NCBI GenBank assembly: GCA_025738555.1
Contig: JAOVFP010000017.1
Location: forward strand, 2,976,001 to 3,040,000
Reading direction: 5' to 3'
DNA: 64,000 nt
Source: Cyathus striatus
Taxonomy: Eukaryota; Basidiomycota; Agaricomycetes; Agaricales; Nidulariaceae
Of this stretch, positions 24,746-35,972 are shown piece by piece. The position numbers were made by a program, and so were the translations under genes. The first letter of the stretch is position 1; each line of letters starts with the position of its first letter. The notes under the pieces were generated by a model. That model was not told where the DNA came from. It did no database searches and was given only the letters and a program-made list of their open reading frames with translations.

Positions 24746-27293
24746 TGGTGTACATAGGGATGCCTAGCGTTAACCATTTACCCACAACGCTTAGTGGGTG
24801 CATTGTCTTGGCTCGCGAAAATCACCTGAAAACTTCAATTCGCAACAAACGTACATTTCAAACTTCAAAATCGTCATGATTTTGCGCGTGAGAAATAAGC
24901 TTCGGATTTTTTCAATTTCATTGGTTGAGAGATTCGGCGTGCGTCATCCCACCGCGCGCGTTGGACCAATGATGTGTCTTGTGGGTGTGCAGATCATTTG
25001 TCTCAGGTGGATTGGCGAAGCGGATTGGACGAGGAGATTGACGTTTTGTTTTGAAGGTTCAAGATAGAAGTTGTATAAATTAACGTATCGGAAATAAGCT
25101 GCGATACGCGTCGAAGATTCGACGTCGGATGGACCGTGGGGGAGCGTCTGGGAGCGTGAGTGATGGACAAGCCAATTGAACTAGTGAAAAAAATTGGCAG
25201 ACCGGATACAGGTTTGCGATTTACGCGTCGGGAATTCGTTTGTTTAAGTCTTCGAGAAGAGAGTACGTGGTGAATACAGATGAATTAGGTCGATGAACGG
25301 CGTGGGGTAAGGTGACTGATAAATGAGGCGAAAAAGATTGAGAGACCAGATATAGAAGAAAAGAATACACAGCTGAAGATGGAGAAGAAAGGTCGATGGC
25401 TCGATAGACAGTGACAGGTTAGGTAACTGGCAAACGTGGCGAACAGATAGGCGGGCCGGATACAGGTATGCAGGCGTAGCTTATTTATGCGTCGGGAAGC
25501 GGTTCATACGAGAAGAAAGGACATGGTAAAGATGGCGAAGTCGCGCACCATCCGCCGAGGGGGTAACCTGCCTACTATGAATAAGCACTTACGCGACGAA
25601 AAATACGGTGAGGGGAATTCCCAAGTACCGTACATCAAGTCCAACAACTTCGAAACACCATTCCCCCGAGGACCGCGAATCCCGAATCCCGAGTTGAACA
25701 CTTCCAGTTGACGCAAATCACAATTCAGTGCTGATTATCACCGCCCCTTCGATTGGTCCTGTTCCGTTGAGGGTATGACATCGTCCCTCGGAATACTCTG
25801 GTCATTAGATGCACTTGCCTACGGTAAGCTAAGTGGCATAGTAGTTAATAACTCTTTAACTGCTATTTGCATATCAGCAACTCGACATCCCAACCTCGGA
25901 TGTTCACTGATTAATCATACATCTGCCTCCGAGTGTGTGTACCCGGGGTATCCATCTCATGCGCATGTACACTGGACTCGGACAACCTAGGTGATACTGG
26001 TGCTATCTTGCCTTTTCAACTACATGCACTGGTATGTTAAAAATCAAGCTGATTAAAGAGCTGTCTGCTGTCGGCCGCAATCCCTAGATGTTCCAGAAAG
26101 AACCAAGACAGAACTGCGGCTTTTGACCGCTGGGTGCGAGCAATCATTGGTAAACCCGCACGCGAGCTGCGGAACAAAAATATTGGCATGACGAAGCGAG
26201 TGTCCGATTCCGAGGCTTGGAGGTTTCTGTTGGATGTCCGTGCGAGGATGCGAAGAGTTTGGTCTGGATGGCGGTTCGGATTGTGGGTGGAGAGTTCACG
26301 TTAAGGAAGTTCGGAAAGTTGAGTGTGGAGCGTGGGAAAGTGGAGCTCTCAGATGGAGTTTGTAGTGAGAGGATGAATGAAGATGACACTCACGTTTCCG
26401 TGCAGTTCTTTCCACCCGCCTGCGCATTTTTCGTGGTTTCGCAGTACGTACGTACGTATACGACGTATATGTGCAACACGACGTTTAGTTTATTTTTCTC
26501 CTCCTCCTCGGATACTGTATTAAATTATTTCCACCTCCTGAGCGCAGGGAGACATCTTGAACGGAAAAACATATACTCTCTTCCAATACTATTAACGATT
26601 GATACTCTCAAGGCTCATCTATCACTGTCACTTGTCAACTCAAAAACCATCCTCCTCCTCCCCACCTTCCCTCCCGCAGCACATAATTTACCCCGCGGCC
26701 ACGTGTATACTAAAGTAACTGACGATCCCTCGAGGATCGAGAGGCTGAGCTCCGTCGGAAGTAAAAAAAGTTCCTTAAAACGTGCTGCTATTTTATGTAC
26801 GCATCATTGCTGTGCATCGACTGAGCTCAATTACTATTAAGTAGACGAGGGGGCGGTTTGAATTTTAATTAGATAGGAAGGGAATAAATAGCTCGGTTCG
26901 CATTGGGTATGCAGTATGTATTTTTACGGTCTTGAACAAGGAAAAACATACAGAATGTTTGTAATTACGGGTATGTCAGAAACAGTCAGACGGTGGTATT
27001 GTGGTAACAAGGGGAAAGCTATGTTTGAAGTGCTAGACGGACTGTGTGGGTACCGAGATAGCCGTAGTTCCGTTGCTCAAATTAATCGCCTCTATACATA
27101 TATGAAAACATATTGAGCGTCTGGATTGACATTTTTACACCATCGTGACTCAGAGAGCAATATTGCTCGCTTTCGAATTGTGTTTTCGCTGTTTGAATTA
27201 TACCCTCTTGCTCGCCTCCTTCGCATTTCTCTAAGATTTTAAGAAGGAAGCAAGGGAATCCACATTATGTCGAAAATTTATGACAACCCATGA
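24746..27293. other. Gene-poor tract with diverged direct repeats
   Basis: Two diverged copies of a motif near CCGGATACAGGT..TGC followed by TTTA.GCGTCGGGA occur about 250 bases apart (from 25202 and 25455). An open frame of 207 codons at 26217-26840 (plus) has no motif and uninformative composition. A short ACGT-rich run lies near 26.44 kb. Confidence 0.35.
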
Positions 27294-27515
27294 CATTTCC
27301 AAGACCAAGCCGAGCTACTGCAAACCATTGTCCAAGAAAGCAACGCCCTGCACAGTGCAGCCACAACACCAGGTTTAGATATACCTGACTCCCCAGAACA
27401 TTCTTGGAGTATTCAAGCCATACTAAGACACCCACAACCGTTCATCGGCATATTCGACGCTGCTTTAAATCAAGACTCAAATCAGGCACCAAGCCACTAT
27501 CGGATGATTTTATGA
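27294..27515 (+). pseudogene. Short coding-like fragment, unknown
   Basis: An open stretch of about 70 codons reads like protein (QDQAELLQTIVQESNALHSA, then PDSPEHSWSIQAILRHPQPF, then IGIFDAALNQDSNQAPSHYR) and ends in TGA. No ATG opens it in frame. A different frame continues coding-like beyond the stop (DDFMIALLGVFIRVLDAVRP), which hints at an intron or frameshift. No family recognised. Confidence 0.25.
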
Positions 27516-29032
27516 TTGCACTGCTGGGCGTATTTATCAGGGTCCTAGACGCGGTGAGACCGGATACTCAAAAAAATGTCAACAGGGACGCCTAATGCCT
27601 TTGGCATTGTTGCCCGGCGGAGGTGGAGGTGTGAAGGTGATTTTTTATTTGGGGTCTATTTGGGTGTTTCCAGAGGTTTGGGCGGGCTAGGCTCGTGCGG
27701 AGTTCGTTTTGCCATGGTATTGAGATAATTCAATGAGAACAATAATCTGATATGCTGCGGGCATCCTGGAGATATTTTAATTAAGAGAATGGTGCGATGT
27801 CAATGGTTGTCGAGAACTTTGGGTTGCAATAGAGAATAGACAGTCGCTAGGGAGTCGACTAGACCAGACGTATGTATTTCCTACAGACAGACAGAAATGA
27901 TATCAACAGTCTAGATGCAGCTCAAGGTCACTGGGTCGACTCAATCCTCGGGATCTATAAACAGCAGTGCAACAGCAGGACAGCGGGCTGAAAGCAGGCT
28001 TACGTTCCCAGAGGGGAGAGGACGGGCAAGTGGTCGAGATAAATATAACAGACATCAGGCGCACTAGCTATAGAGAAAATCGGGTGTGTGACATTGTGTG
28101 TCTCGTGGAGTGGGTATATTTTAAGTATTTTTACACTTGGTGGCAATATATCAATTGCAGTCCCTAGCACGCAGTGACGCAGCAGGGTATGGGAGGAGGA
28201 GAAAATGGAGGGAGCGATAAGGCGGTGGGCAGAGGGACGGAAATAGACGAGAAGGTGGTGTCGATCCGGGGGTATTTTGGATGCTGTTTCGTGGCAAGAT
28301 GGCGCAAGGCTGCTGCAGCCCGCGGTGAGGATGATATCAGGCACAGACATAGAGTTTGGAGGTAAAAATGAAGCAGGGTAGGAGGAGGAGGAGACAGGGG
28401 TGTTGATTACCGGTAGACGCAGTGGAAATTGGCAATTGGATGGGTGAAGATGGACGGCGGCGGTGTTGTTGGTGAGTTTGTGGAGGAGGTTGTGCCTGTG
28501 TTGGTTGGTGACGACAGGGCTGGTGGGTTGGTTTGTTTGGAAGTGATAAATGATGGCGAGCATTCCCTTTGTCAGCGCGCTAATGAGCGGGGTGGATGAT
28601 AGGTGGCATTGAAAGCACAAACTGGTTCGAGGGGAGAGATTACGGAAATTGATTCCGGATAAGGCAAAGAGCGTGAGAAGAGGGCATACGTGATTTGCTT
28701 CCGTTGGATATGTTGAGGGTGTTGAGTGTGTTTATTGGGTTGTGGGTGTGCAGTGCTGTGTGGGCCAGTGTATGGACTGTGGTTTGGTGGTGGGTGTGCA
28801 GGAGGTGTGGTGAGGTGTGGTGAGACTGGGCTGGTAGGGTGGATGGATCTCAGGCACTAGATAATAATAGTCGAACGAGTGATTGGGTACCTGATGTGAT
28901 TTGGTTCGCTTCAGTTCATCAGGAGGTCACGGCCCAAAGTCTCTTTTGAATCGGAATCACTGCCCTTCGCCTCCCACCTTCCCATCCCCCCTTCCCATCC
29001 TCCCCTACTCCCCTCCCCCTCCTCCTTGTCCC
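27516..29032. other. Low-complexity tract upstream of the Pro/Ser-rich gene
   Basis: A 206-codon minus-strand frame (28000-28620) is rich in His, Pro and Ser with no motif, and I do not accept it as a gene. From about 28.70 to 28.85 kb the plus strand is strikingly GT/GGTG-rich. CT- and CCT-rich sequence just before the downstream ATG fits a fungal promoter. Confidence 0.35.
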
Positions 29033-29955
29033 ATGCAGCCTCCAGACTCCCGCCCCTACACTGCTCGCCCCACCACCTCCGCAGGCGGCTACGACCAGTA
29101 TGGCTTTCAGGGCCAGCAGCACTTCCAGCACCAGCCAGAGTACGACATCGACGAGGACTATGAGGAGGAATCAGAAGACGAGGACGTCTTTGCCTTTCTC
29201 CCACCCACCACCGCAGAGAGGCAGGAAATCGATAGGCAGCGCGAGTTTCACCACCAGCACTCTGACATGAGTGTCAATGAGCAAACAATGGGCGTCGTCT
29301 CTCCTCAGGCAGCCTACACGTCCTACTTCCCCGCTTCCCCCTCCGACCTCCGCAATCCCTCTTCTCCCGTATTCAACAACCACCCCCGCCCCAGCACCAG
29401 GATCCCTCCTCCTCAATACCTTACCCCACACAAGCATTTGACCCCCATGCTCGCTTCCCCGCTGGCTCGCTAAATTCCCCTGGATTCTCACCTTCTACCT
29501 CCAATGCCTTTTTCTCACCCAACACCACCACCTTTGCCAGTGTATCTGCATACCCTCTGCCTAAACCGGCCTATTTCCAGCCTCCGCCCCAGAGCCCCCC
29601 CAGTACAGAATCGAACTCGAATAGCAACACGGATCCATATCGGCTGAAGAGGCTTAATACGGGTGCCAGCACTACCGCCGTCAGTACCACCTACCGTCCT
29701 GGTACTGCAGAAAGCCGCGAAGTGCGCATTTCATTGCCCGGAGATACCTCATCGAGGCAAAGAAGGAACAGAGACGTCGTGACTGGCGAATATGCACATT
29801 CTACAGGATTCGATATGGAGGAAGGAAGCAGTATGAATGTCAGGAAGCGTATACATGCTACAGGCAGCTTTGGCGAGAGTAGTTACAGCATTCGGGACAG
29901 TGTCGTGTTGGATGACGAGGATGATGATGCAAGCAGTCGACAGAGTATTAAGTGA
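29033..29955 (+). CDS. Disordered Pro/Ser/Gln-rich protein with an apparent frameshift
   Basis: From the ATG the frame encodes a low-complexity protein: an N-terminal Tyr/Gln/His-rich part, an acidic patch (DIDEDYEEESEDEDVFAFLP), then Pro/Ser-rich sequence. The frame hits a stop at 29473. The adjacent frame is coding-like from about 29390 onwards (IPYPTQAFDPHARFPAGS, then YPLPKPAYFQPPPQSPP, then REVRISLPGD and SSYSIRDSVVLDDEDDDASS) to 29955. The switch falls in C runs at 29383-29392, so one extra C would explain it, either as a real mutation or a base-call error. At the end a GTGAGT donor follows the Ile-Lys codons, so the gene may continue. No family is recognised. The acidic, serine-rich end resembles the cytosolic leader of fungal OPT transporters, and an OPT gene follows 1.8 kb downstream; a link is speculative. 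Confidence 0.5.
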
Positions 29956-31713
29956 GTATTGTTTCTTTCCATTTCATTTTGTTTGTTTCGCGTCTTTTCT
30001 TTCTTTCCTTCGTTTTTCTTCTTTCCCTCCCTACAAGCCCCGGCCTACCCCTCCAAGGATCAAATCCACGCGCATCAAGCTCAGCTCACTCTCAATACCA
30101 CACCACCATGCTCCGTTCCCAGCTTCCCTTCCGTGGTGGTTCTGTGATCCATCACGGTTATGCTTTTACTTGCCCGAGCCCCTGTTCTCCTTAGGTCAAG
30201 GTCATGAGACGTGCTAGGAAGCAATACCACACACGTTGGGGCCCTTTGCTGTGCGTCACCGAAGCTTGACCGGACGTCATTGGTATGGTTGGTTGCCTTA
30301 CGCGTGTTGGCAATGTTGGATATCCGACAGCCCTGTCCAGAGACTCCTGTTGATCTACTCCGCCGGGAGCGCCTCTCTACGACCTCGACTGGTGCCTTTC
30401 ATTTTGGCATTTCGTGCTACGGGAAATACTTCTAGTCTGCAACGCAATCAACCCCTATCCCATCTTCTCAACCTCTCTAGCAACCACCGCCATCCCCGCC
30501 TCTTCCCGCCCACTCTGTTCATTCCGCACCTCAAGGACATACTTCTTCGCCTCCGGGGTGGTAACAATCAGCCCATCGCCGCATGTGTCCATAGAAGCGC
30601 CCGGTAATCTAGGAGAGGCATGAAATTTTTGCGAAGGCAATGAATGGACAACCGCTGTGGCAAAACAAGACAGCTGTCAAAGGCGGAGATGGGGGGTTCC
30701 TTTTGGCAGGGTCGTGAACTCCGCTCTTACGCCGTTTATACCTGCGGACGTGAATGTCGGGGTTGAGACTTTGGGGCTTGTCCTCGCCTTTTCGCTCGGC
30801 CAGGTCGATGCTTGTGGACAGCTAGCCCCCTACCCCGAGGGACCCCTCGGACCCGCGCGGGGGGACGTAACGGTCCACTGTGCGGTGACAGATGTCAGGT
30901 GACAAGTAGCCTTCCCGCACCTTCGTCCTTGACCGTTCGCCGTTTTGTAGCCTGTTTCAATCAAGTAGTCTGCTGGACTTGAAGCTCTCCTCCGGGCACT
31001 CATTGAGCACTCGCGAAAAGAATGCCATCTTCCGCTGCCATGTATGCCTTAGAGAAAGGGATGCATCAACACATGTCTCGTATGCCAATTGAAAAGAATG
31101 CCATCAGCACATCAATTGGCGAAGTTGAAACAGTGTGTTATCATGGACTTCGGATTGGGAGGGGGAGGGTGCTTCGCGAAGTTGAGGTTAATTTACACTC
31201 CGTTGCAGTGTGTGCCCCCCCGGGGTGGTTCTATCCTCGCTTGCTGGGGTGCCGTTTGCTTCTGCGGTGTTGATGTAGCCTTAGGCTTGCTTGACGGGGA
31301 GGGGAGACTCAAAGTCAAGCTGAGGGGTTACGTTCTTCGACGACAGCCGGGCTGGTTATCATATGGAACGACTTCGCTGTCCTTTTTTGCGGGCTCTTTG
31401 GGCGGGGTTATTTTGTTACTTTTTATTTCTTTTCTCTTTTGGTTTCTGATTTCATTGCATTGCCCTTCTTGCCTCTTGGGCTTCTTTGGTTCACTTCGTG
31501 TGGTTCTTCGCTGCTCGTGCTCTACCTGCACCTTCGTGTCCTTCCCTCTTCGCATTCTTCGTCTTCGAGCTGCATTGCGGCTTCGTTCTTTGAAGCGCGT
31601 GCTTCGAACTCGAGGGATTTTTTGAGATCCTCGTTCGAGATTTTAGGGGGTTGTGTTCTCTCCCCTACCATCGACTCGATTTTTTCTTTCTTTCTTCCCT
31701 TGTTCTCGCTGTG
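29956..31713. other. GC-rich tract with inverted and direct repeats
   Basis: Frames here are long only because stops are scarce in GC-rich sequence. A palindrome CCGAGGG-AC-CCCTCGG lies near 30.84 kb. A 15-bp direct repeat (31015-31029, 31091-31105) has its second copy within the loop and left arm of an inverted repeat GCCAATTG (31084-31091) / CAATTGGC (31113-31120). The last few hundred bases are T/C-rich and probably form the OPT promoter. Confidence 0.35.
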
Positions 31714-34700
31714 ATGACGACGATACTGACTGATTCTCCCTCTCTTTCTCCACCTCCGCATCCACCGCGCTCTTCGTCGACGACTTCGGACTTGACTTCA
31801 ACTACTACGACGACGACTACGACCGATTCGAATGGCACCTTTGCATTTGCTCCTGGGACCGCAACTACCACCACTACCACGACGACGATGACGACTACTG
31901 CTATGACGATAATAACTGCATCTCCGGCTATTAGAATGGAGTTTGACTTTGATGCGATTGAAGAGGAAGATTCGCCGTTCCCTGAGGTTAGGGCGTCCGT
32001 GTCGAATATCGACGATCCGGATATGCCGGCTCTCACCATTCGTATGTGGTTTGTTGGATTGATACTGTGCATGACTTCGAGGTTTGTTTACTTTTTGGAC
32101 TTTAAGATGCGTAGCTGACGTAGTTGGATAGTGCGCTGAATGTGTTCTTCAACTTCCGATCCCCTGCGCCGACTGTTGTTCCGCTTGCGCTGCTTTTGGT
32201 GTCTTACCCGTTTGGAAAATTCCTAGCTTTCACATTACCTATCACAACTTACCGCATCCCGTTACCCTACATCTCCCCTTCGCTCGTCCCCACCACTCCT
32301 CTCACCCTCGCGCGCATCCTCCGTCCACTTACCTATCCGCACTCCATCGAGTTCTCTTTCAACCCTGGACCATGGAACATTAAGGAACACGTACTGGTCT
32401 ACATTATGGCCAACGTGGCCGTCGGAAACCCCTACGCTTTGAACGCTATCGTCGTCTCTGAGGTGTACTATAATATCAGGCTTGGGTACTGGTTTGCGCT
32501 CGTCCTGGTCCTCGCGACGCAGCTCACTGGCTTTGGACTCGCCGGGTTGTGCAGGCGCTTCTTGGTGTGGCCTGCTAGCATGGTGTGGCCGCAGAATTTG
32601 GTGGCGTGCACGTTGTTGAATACACTGCATGCTGAGGATGAGGATGATGGGATTGGGTTTGTGGGTGAGGTTGAGCAAGGAAAGAAGGGCATGACGCGGT
32701 ATAAGTTCTTCATGATTGTTATGATTGCTAGTTTTGTTTTCTTCTTTTTACCTGGTGGGTTCTTATTGTTTTTGTTTTTGGGTGGCATGTGGCTGATGGG
32801 CGTTTAGGATACTTATTTGAAGCGCTTTCGGTGTTCTCTTTTATTTGTTGGGCTGCTCCGACGAATGTTCCTGTTAACCAGTTGTTCGGTGTGCATTCGG
32901 GTATGGGGATGAGTGTCCTCACGTTTGATTGGACGCAGATTAGTTGGATTGGGAGTCCTCTAATGGGTGTGTATTCTTCTTGTTATGTTTTCTTCTGTCT
33001 CTTTGTATTTTACACATTGTTCGTGGCGCATGTGCTGTCCTTTGTTTCAATCACACCTGTGGATGCATGCGATCACCCGCTGGTGCTTCTTCCGTCGCCT
33101 CCGTACTTCCATCTGTTTCTTCACACCCACCGTCGATCTTCCGCGAATATTTTTATTTTGTTCCGCTGGAAACGAACTGGTTTCTCTTCCACATGTTTAT
33201 GATGCACTTCATTCCGGCATCTTTTGTGTGCTTTACCCCCCTTCTTCATTATTCCAGGGCGCGGCGTCGATCTGCGCGCCCACATCCTATTGATGACGAT
33301 GATCGCTGACTTATGCGCTCCTCTACAGTGCCATGGTGGGCTGAAGTGCATGTATTTATTGGATTCGTGTTCTTCTTTTGGATATTAACACCTATACTGT
33401 ACTACACTAACGTGCGTTCTCTCTCTCTCTCCTCTCTCTTCTCTCTTCACGGCTCACGCTCTGATTGACAGTCATGGAAACTTGGCTACTTTCCCATATC
33501 TGCCAATGAGCCGTATGACAAGTTTGGCCAGGTGTATAATATCACCCGGGTGCTTACGCAGAGTGATACCTTTGATATTGAGGCGTACAATGATTACTCG
33601 CCGCTGTACCTTCCCGCGACATACGCCATGACTTATCTCATTGCGTTTGCTTTGAGTACCTGTGTCATTGTGCATACCCTTTTGTACCATGGACGGACGC
33701 TCCTCAACGGATTCAGGAAGATTAGGGTGGAGAACGATGATATCCATGCGAAGCTTATGAGGAATTATCCTGAGGTACCGGATTGGTGGTATGCCCTTGC
33801 GTTTGTGTTTTTCTTCTGCATGGCCATTGTTGCTGTAGAGGTAAGGTTTCTTTTACGCCTGTGGGTTATTGCGTGGCTGACATTCTTGGTTTAGGTCTGG
33901 GATACTTCTGTACCTGTGTGGGCGTTGGTGCTGTCGCTCATCCTTCCTACAATATATATCTTGCCGTCTGGGTTTATATATGCAATGACGGGCCAGGGTG
34001 TAAGTGCCTCCAGACCCAGGCGAGAACGCTCTCAAGATGCTAATTCTATCTTCTGTAGATAACTCTCAATATCTTGGCGCAGATTATACCTGGCGTGCTG
34101 CTCCCCGGCAAGCCCCTTGCCAACATGGTCTTCAAGGCTTACTCAGTGCAAACCTTGACCGAAGCCACTTCGTTCGTGCAGGACCTAAAGCTCGGCCATT
34201 ACGTGAAGGTTCCACCCCGGGCGACCTTTTTGGGTGAGCTATTCTTGACCCCCCCTCTAACTCCAAGGAATCGCCGTACTGATTGATTGCTTTCTTCTTT
34301 CTCTTCTTCCTGCGCTGTCGACGGATTAGTTCAAATGATCGCTACGATTCTGGCTGCCTTCGTGCAAGTCGGCGTCAAGCAATGGATCTTCAATAATGTC
34401 CCAGACATTTGCGATCCGAACCAGAAGAGCCAGCTCACGTGCCCGCACAACCAGGTCTTCTTCACCGCTTCTGCTGTATGGTATGTCAAACATCCTCCTC
34501 CCTTTCATCTGTCACGCTTGTGGCTATTCTTGGGATAATGGTACTCACGGGTTTCGTTGTACGCCCTTAGGGGACTTATTGGTCCAAGTCGGCAGTTCGG
34601 CAAGGGGTCTATTTACTACCCACACTTGTACGCCATCATCGTCGGTGCATTCCTCCCGCTCCCGTTCTGGTTCTGGCAGCGGCGGTATCCCAAGTCCTGG

Positions 34701-35227
34701 ATCCGCTATGTCAGCACGCCAGTCATCCTCAACGGTGTTTCTTCTATACCTCCAGCGACTGGCATTAACTACTCGTCCTGGTTTGCTGTTGCGTTCGTCT
34801 TCCAATACTGGATTAGGAAGAAGAACTTTGCTTGGTGGAGCAAGTTTAATTATGTTGCTAGCTCGGCTTTGGATTGCGGTATGTTTATTTCTACCTCCGC
34901 TTGCTTCTGTGCGCGTTTGGGATAGCGTTGCTCATACGGCGTTTTGAAACAGGAACGGTTGTATCACTCGTATTTATCTTCTTCGCACTACAAGTGAGTC
35001 ACCCTAGTTCATCGACATCGCGAACTGGATGCTGATGACTGCCGGCGATATAGTTCCCGAAAGGAGGAGGAATTGTCCTGGATTGGTGGGGTAACTTTGT
35101 ACATCAAAGGAGTGAGTGATTCCTTCTTTGGCAATACTGTATGAATATGCATACTGACTTTCCTGCTTTAGCTGTGGACTGGAAAAGACTCGGATGGTTA
35201 CCTATACCCGGTGACGGTATACAATGA
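31714..35227 (+). CDS. Oligopeptide transporter, OPT family
   Basis: OPT proteins are proton-coupled importers of small peptides in the plasma membrane. After a Ser/Thr-rich leader the protein reads EEEDSPFPEVRASVSNIDDP and DMPALTIRMW, the standard OPT entry into helix 1, then SALNVFFNFRSPAPTV across intron 1 (32082-32131). The OPT signature FNPGPWNIKEHVLVYIMANV follows, with GNPYALNAIVVSEVYYN and FLVWPASMVWPQNLV. Later exons give GVKQWIFNNVPDIC, GLIGPSRQFG, YYPHLYAIIVGAFLPLPFWF and a C-terminal FPKGGGIVLDWWGN. About ten short introns are needed. The leader contains a run of Thr codons (about 31799-31920, ACT/ACG/ACC triplet repeat), which may vary in length between strains. The start at the first ATG after a pyrimidine-rich tract is likely, but a longer N-terminus from upstream exons is possible. 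Confidence 0.92.
31799..31920 (+). repeat. ACN trinucleotide repeat encoding poly-threonine
   Basis: Imperfect ACT/ACG/ACC triplets form two clusters within the N-terminal leader of the OPT transporter, encoding threonine runs. Triplet tracts in coding sequence can change length without breaking the frame. Confidence 0.7.
33418..33447 (+). repeat. CT dinucleotide microsatellite in an OPT intron
   Basis: A run of CTCTCTCT..TCTCTTC lies within an intron of the transporter gene, just before the AG acceptor. It may serve as an extended polypyrimidine tract. Confidence 0.6.
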
Positions 35228-35972
35228 TAAAATGCAAAACACCCAACGCAAGCTCCATACCGCTTGTTCCTCTCTTTTGGGTTTCGTCTCTTTGCTGTGA
35301 TTCCTCCCCCTGTATCTCTTTTGGCTTTACATTGCCTTTATACTCCACTCTTTTCTCCGATAATCCGACTTCATACACACTCTTTGTAGCTCTCGTGTCG
35401 TATATCCCTCCTCCGCTCTCCCCTCAAAAGCAATTACTGATTTCTTCAACTCCATTTCCGTAGGGACTTATCACCGCCGTTCTTATATCTCCACCTTATA
35501 CTTACATGTGTACCTATCTACCCGCCGCCTGATTTCTGATTACTTTTAGAGCATCTACTTGTTCACATTCTATATCTTCACTATTTCGGGTTTTGATTTT
35601 TCTCTGCTTTCACTTCTCTTGTGTATGCATTTCCCCTCTTTATTCCCCGTGAATCTTACACTGGAATATCCCAAAGATATAGTAGTAGATAATTAGTAGC
35701 GCAGATCAGAAGAATATAAATTTACTTTCAAACAAACACTTAGTGTATATCAAGTGTACATTGTGATTCAACCAAAATTGGACTACGAACTAGGTGATCC
35801 AATTTGCAACTGTATTGTTCTGCTTGACAAAGTATACCGATCCAAATATATGGCTGTACAGAACTTGACTAAGTCGCGATCGCTTCTGCACGCAGCAATA
35901 CAGCAACATTGCGTAAACTGTGGTGCATCACAATACCAGAATACCTCGAAAAGCCACCGTAGAACGTGACAA
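35228..35972. other. Intergenic, no supported gene
   Basis: 3' flank of the OPT gene followed by AT-rich sequence and the probable promoter of the calpain gene. No motif-bearing frame. Confidence 0.45.

Noticed and set aside
26217..26840. 207-codon plus-strand open frame
   Set aside because: No recognised motif, no plausible intron structure, and a competing frame on the opposite strand; length alone is not enough.
28000..28620. 206-codon minus-strand open frame rich in His/Pro/Ser
   Set aside because: Composition follows the GT-rich skew of the plus strand and shows no domain; likely a chance frame in low-complexity DNA.
31089..31625. 178-codon frame rich in Phe, Leu, Cys and Arg
   Set aside because: It overlaps the T/C-rich region upstream of the OPT gene, is mirrored by an opposite-strand frame and has no protein-like pattern.
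31665..32072. Minus-strand frame with a long valine run
   Set aside because: It is the reverse reading of the poly-threonine triplet repeat in the OPT leader.
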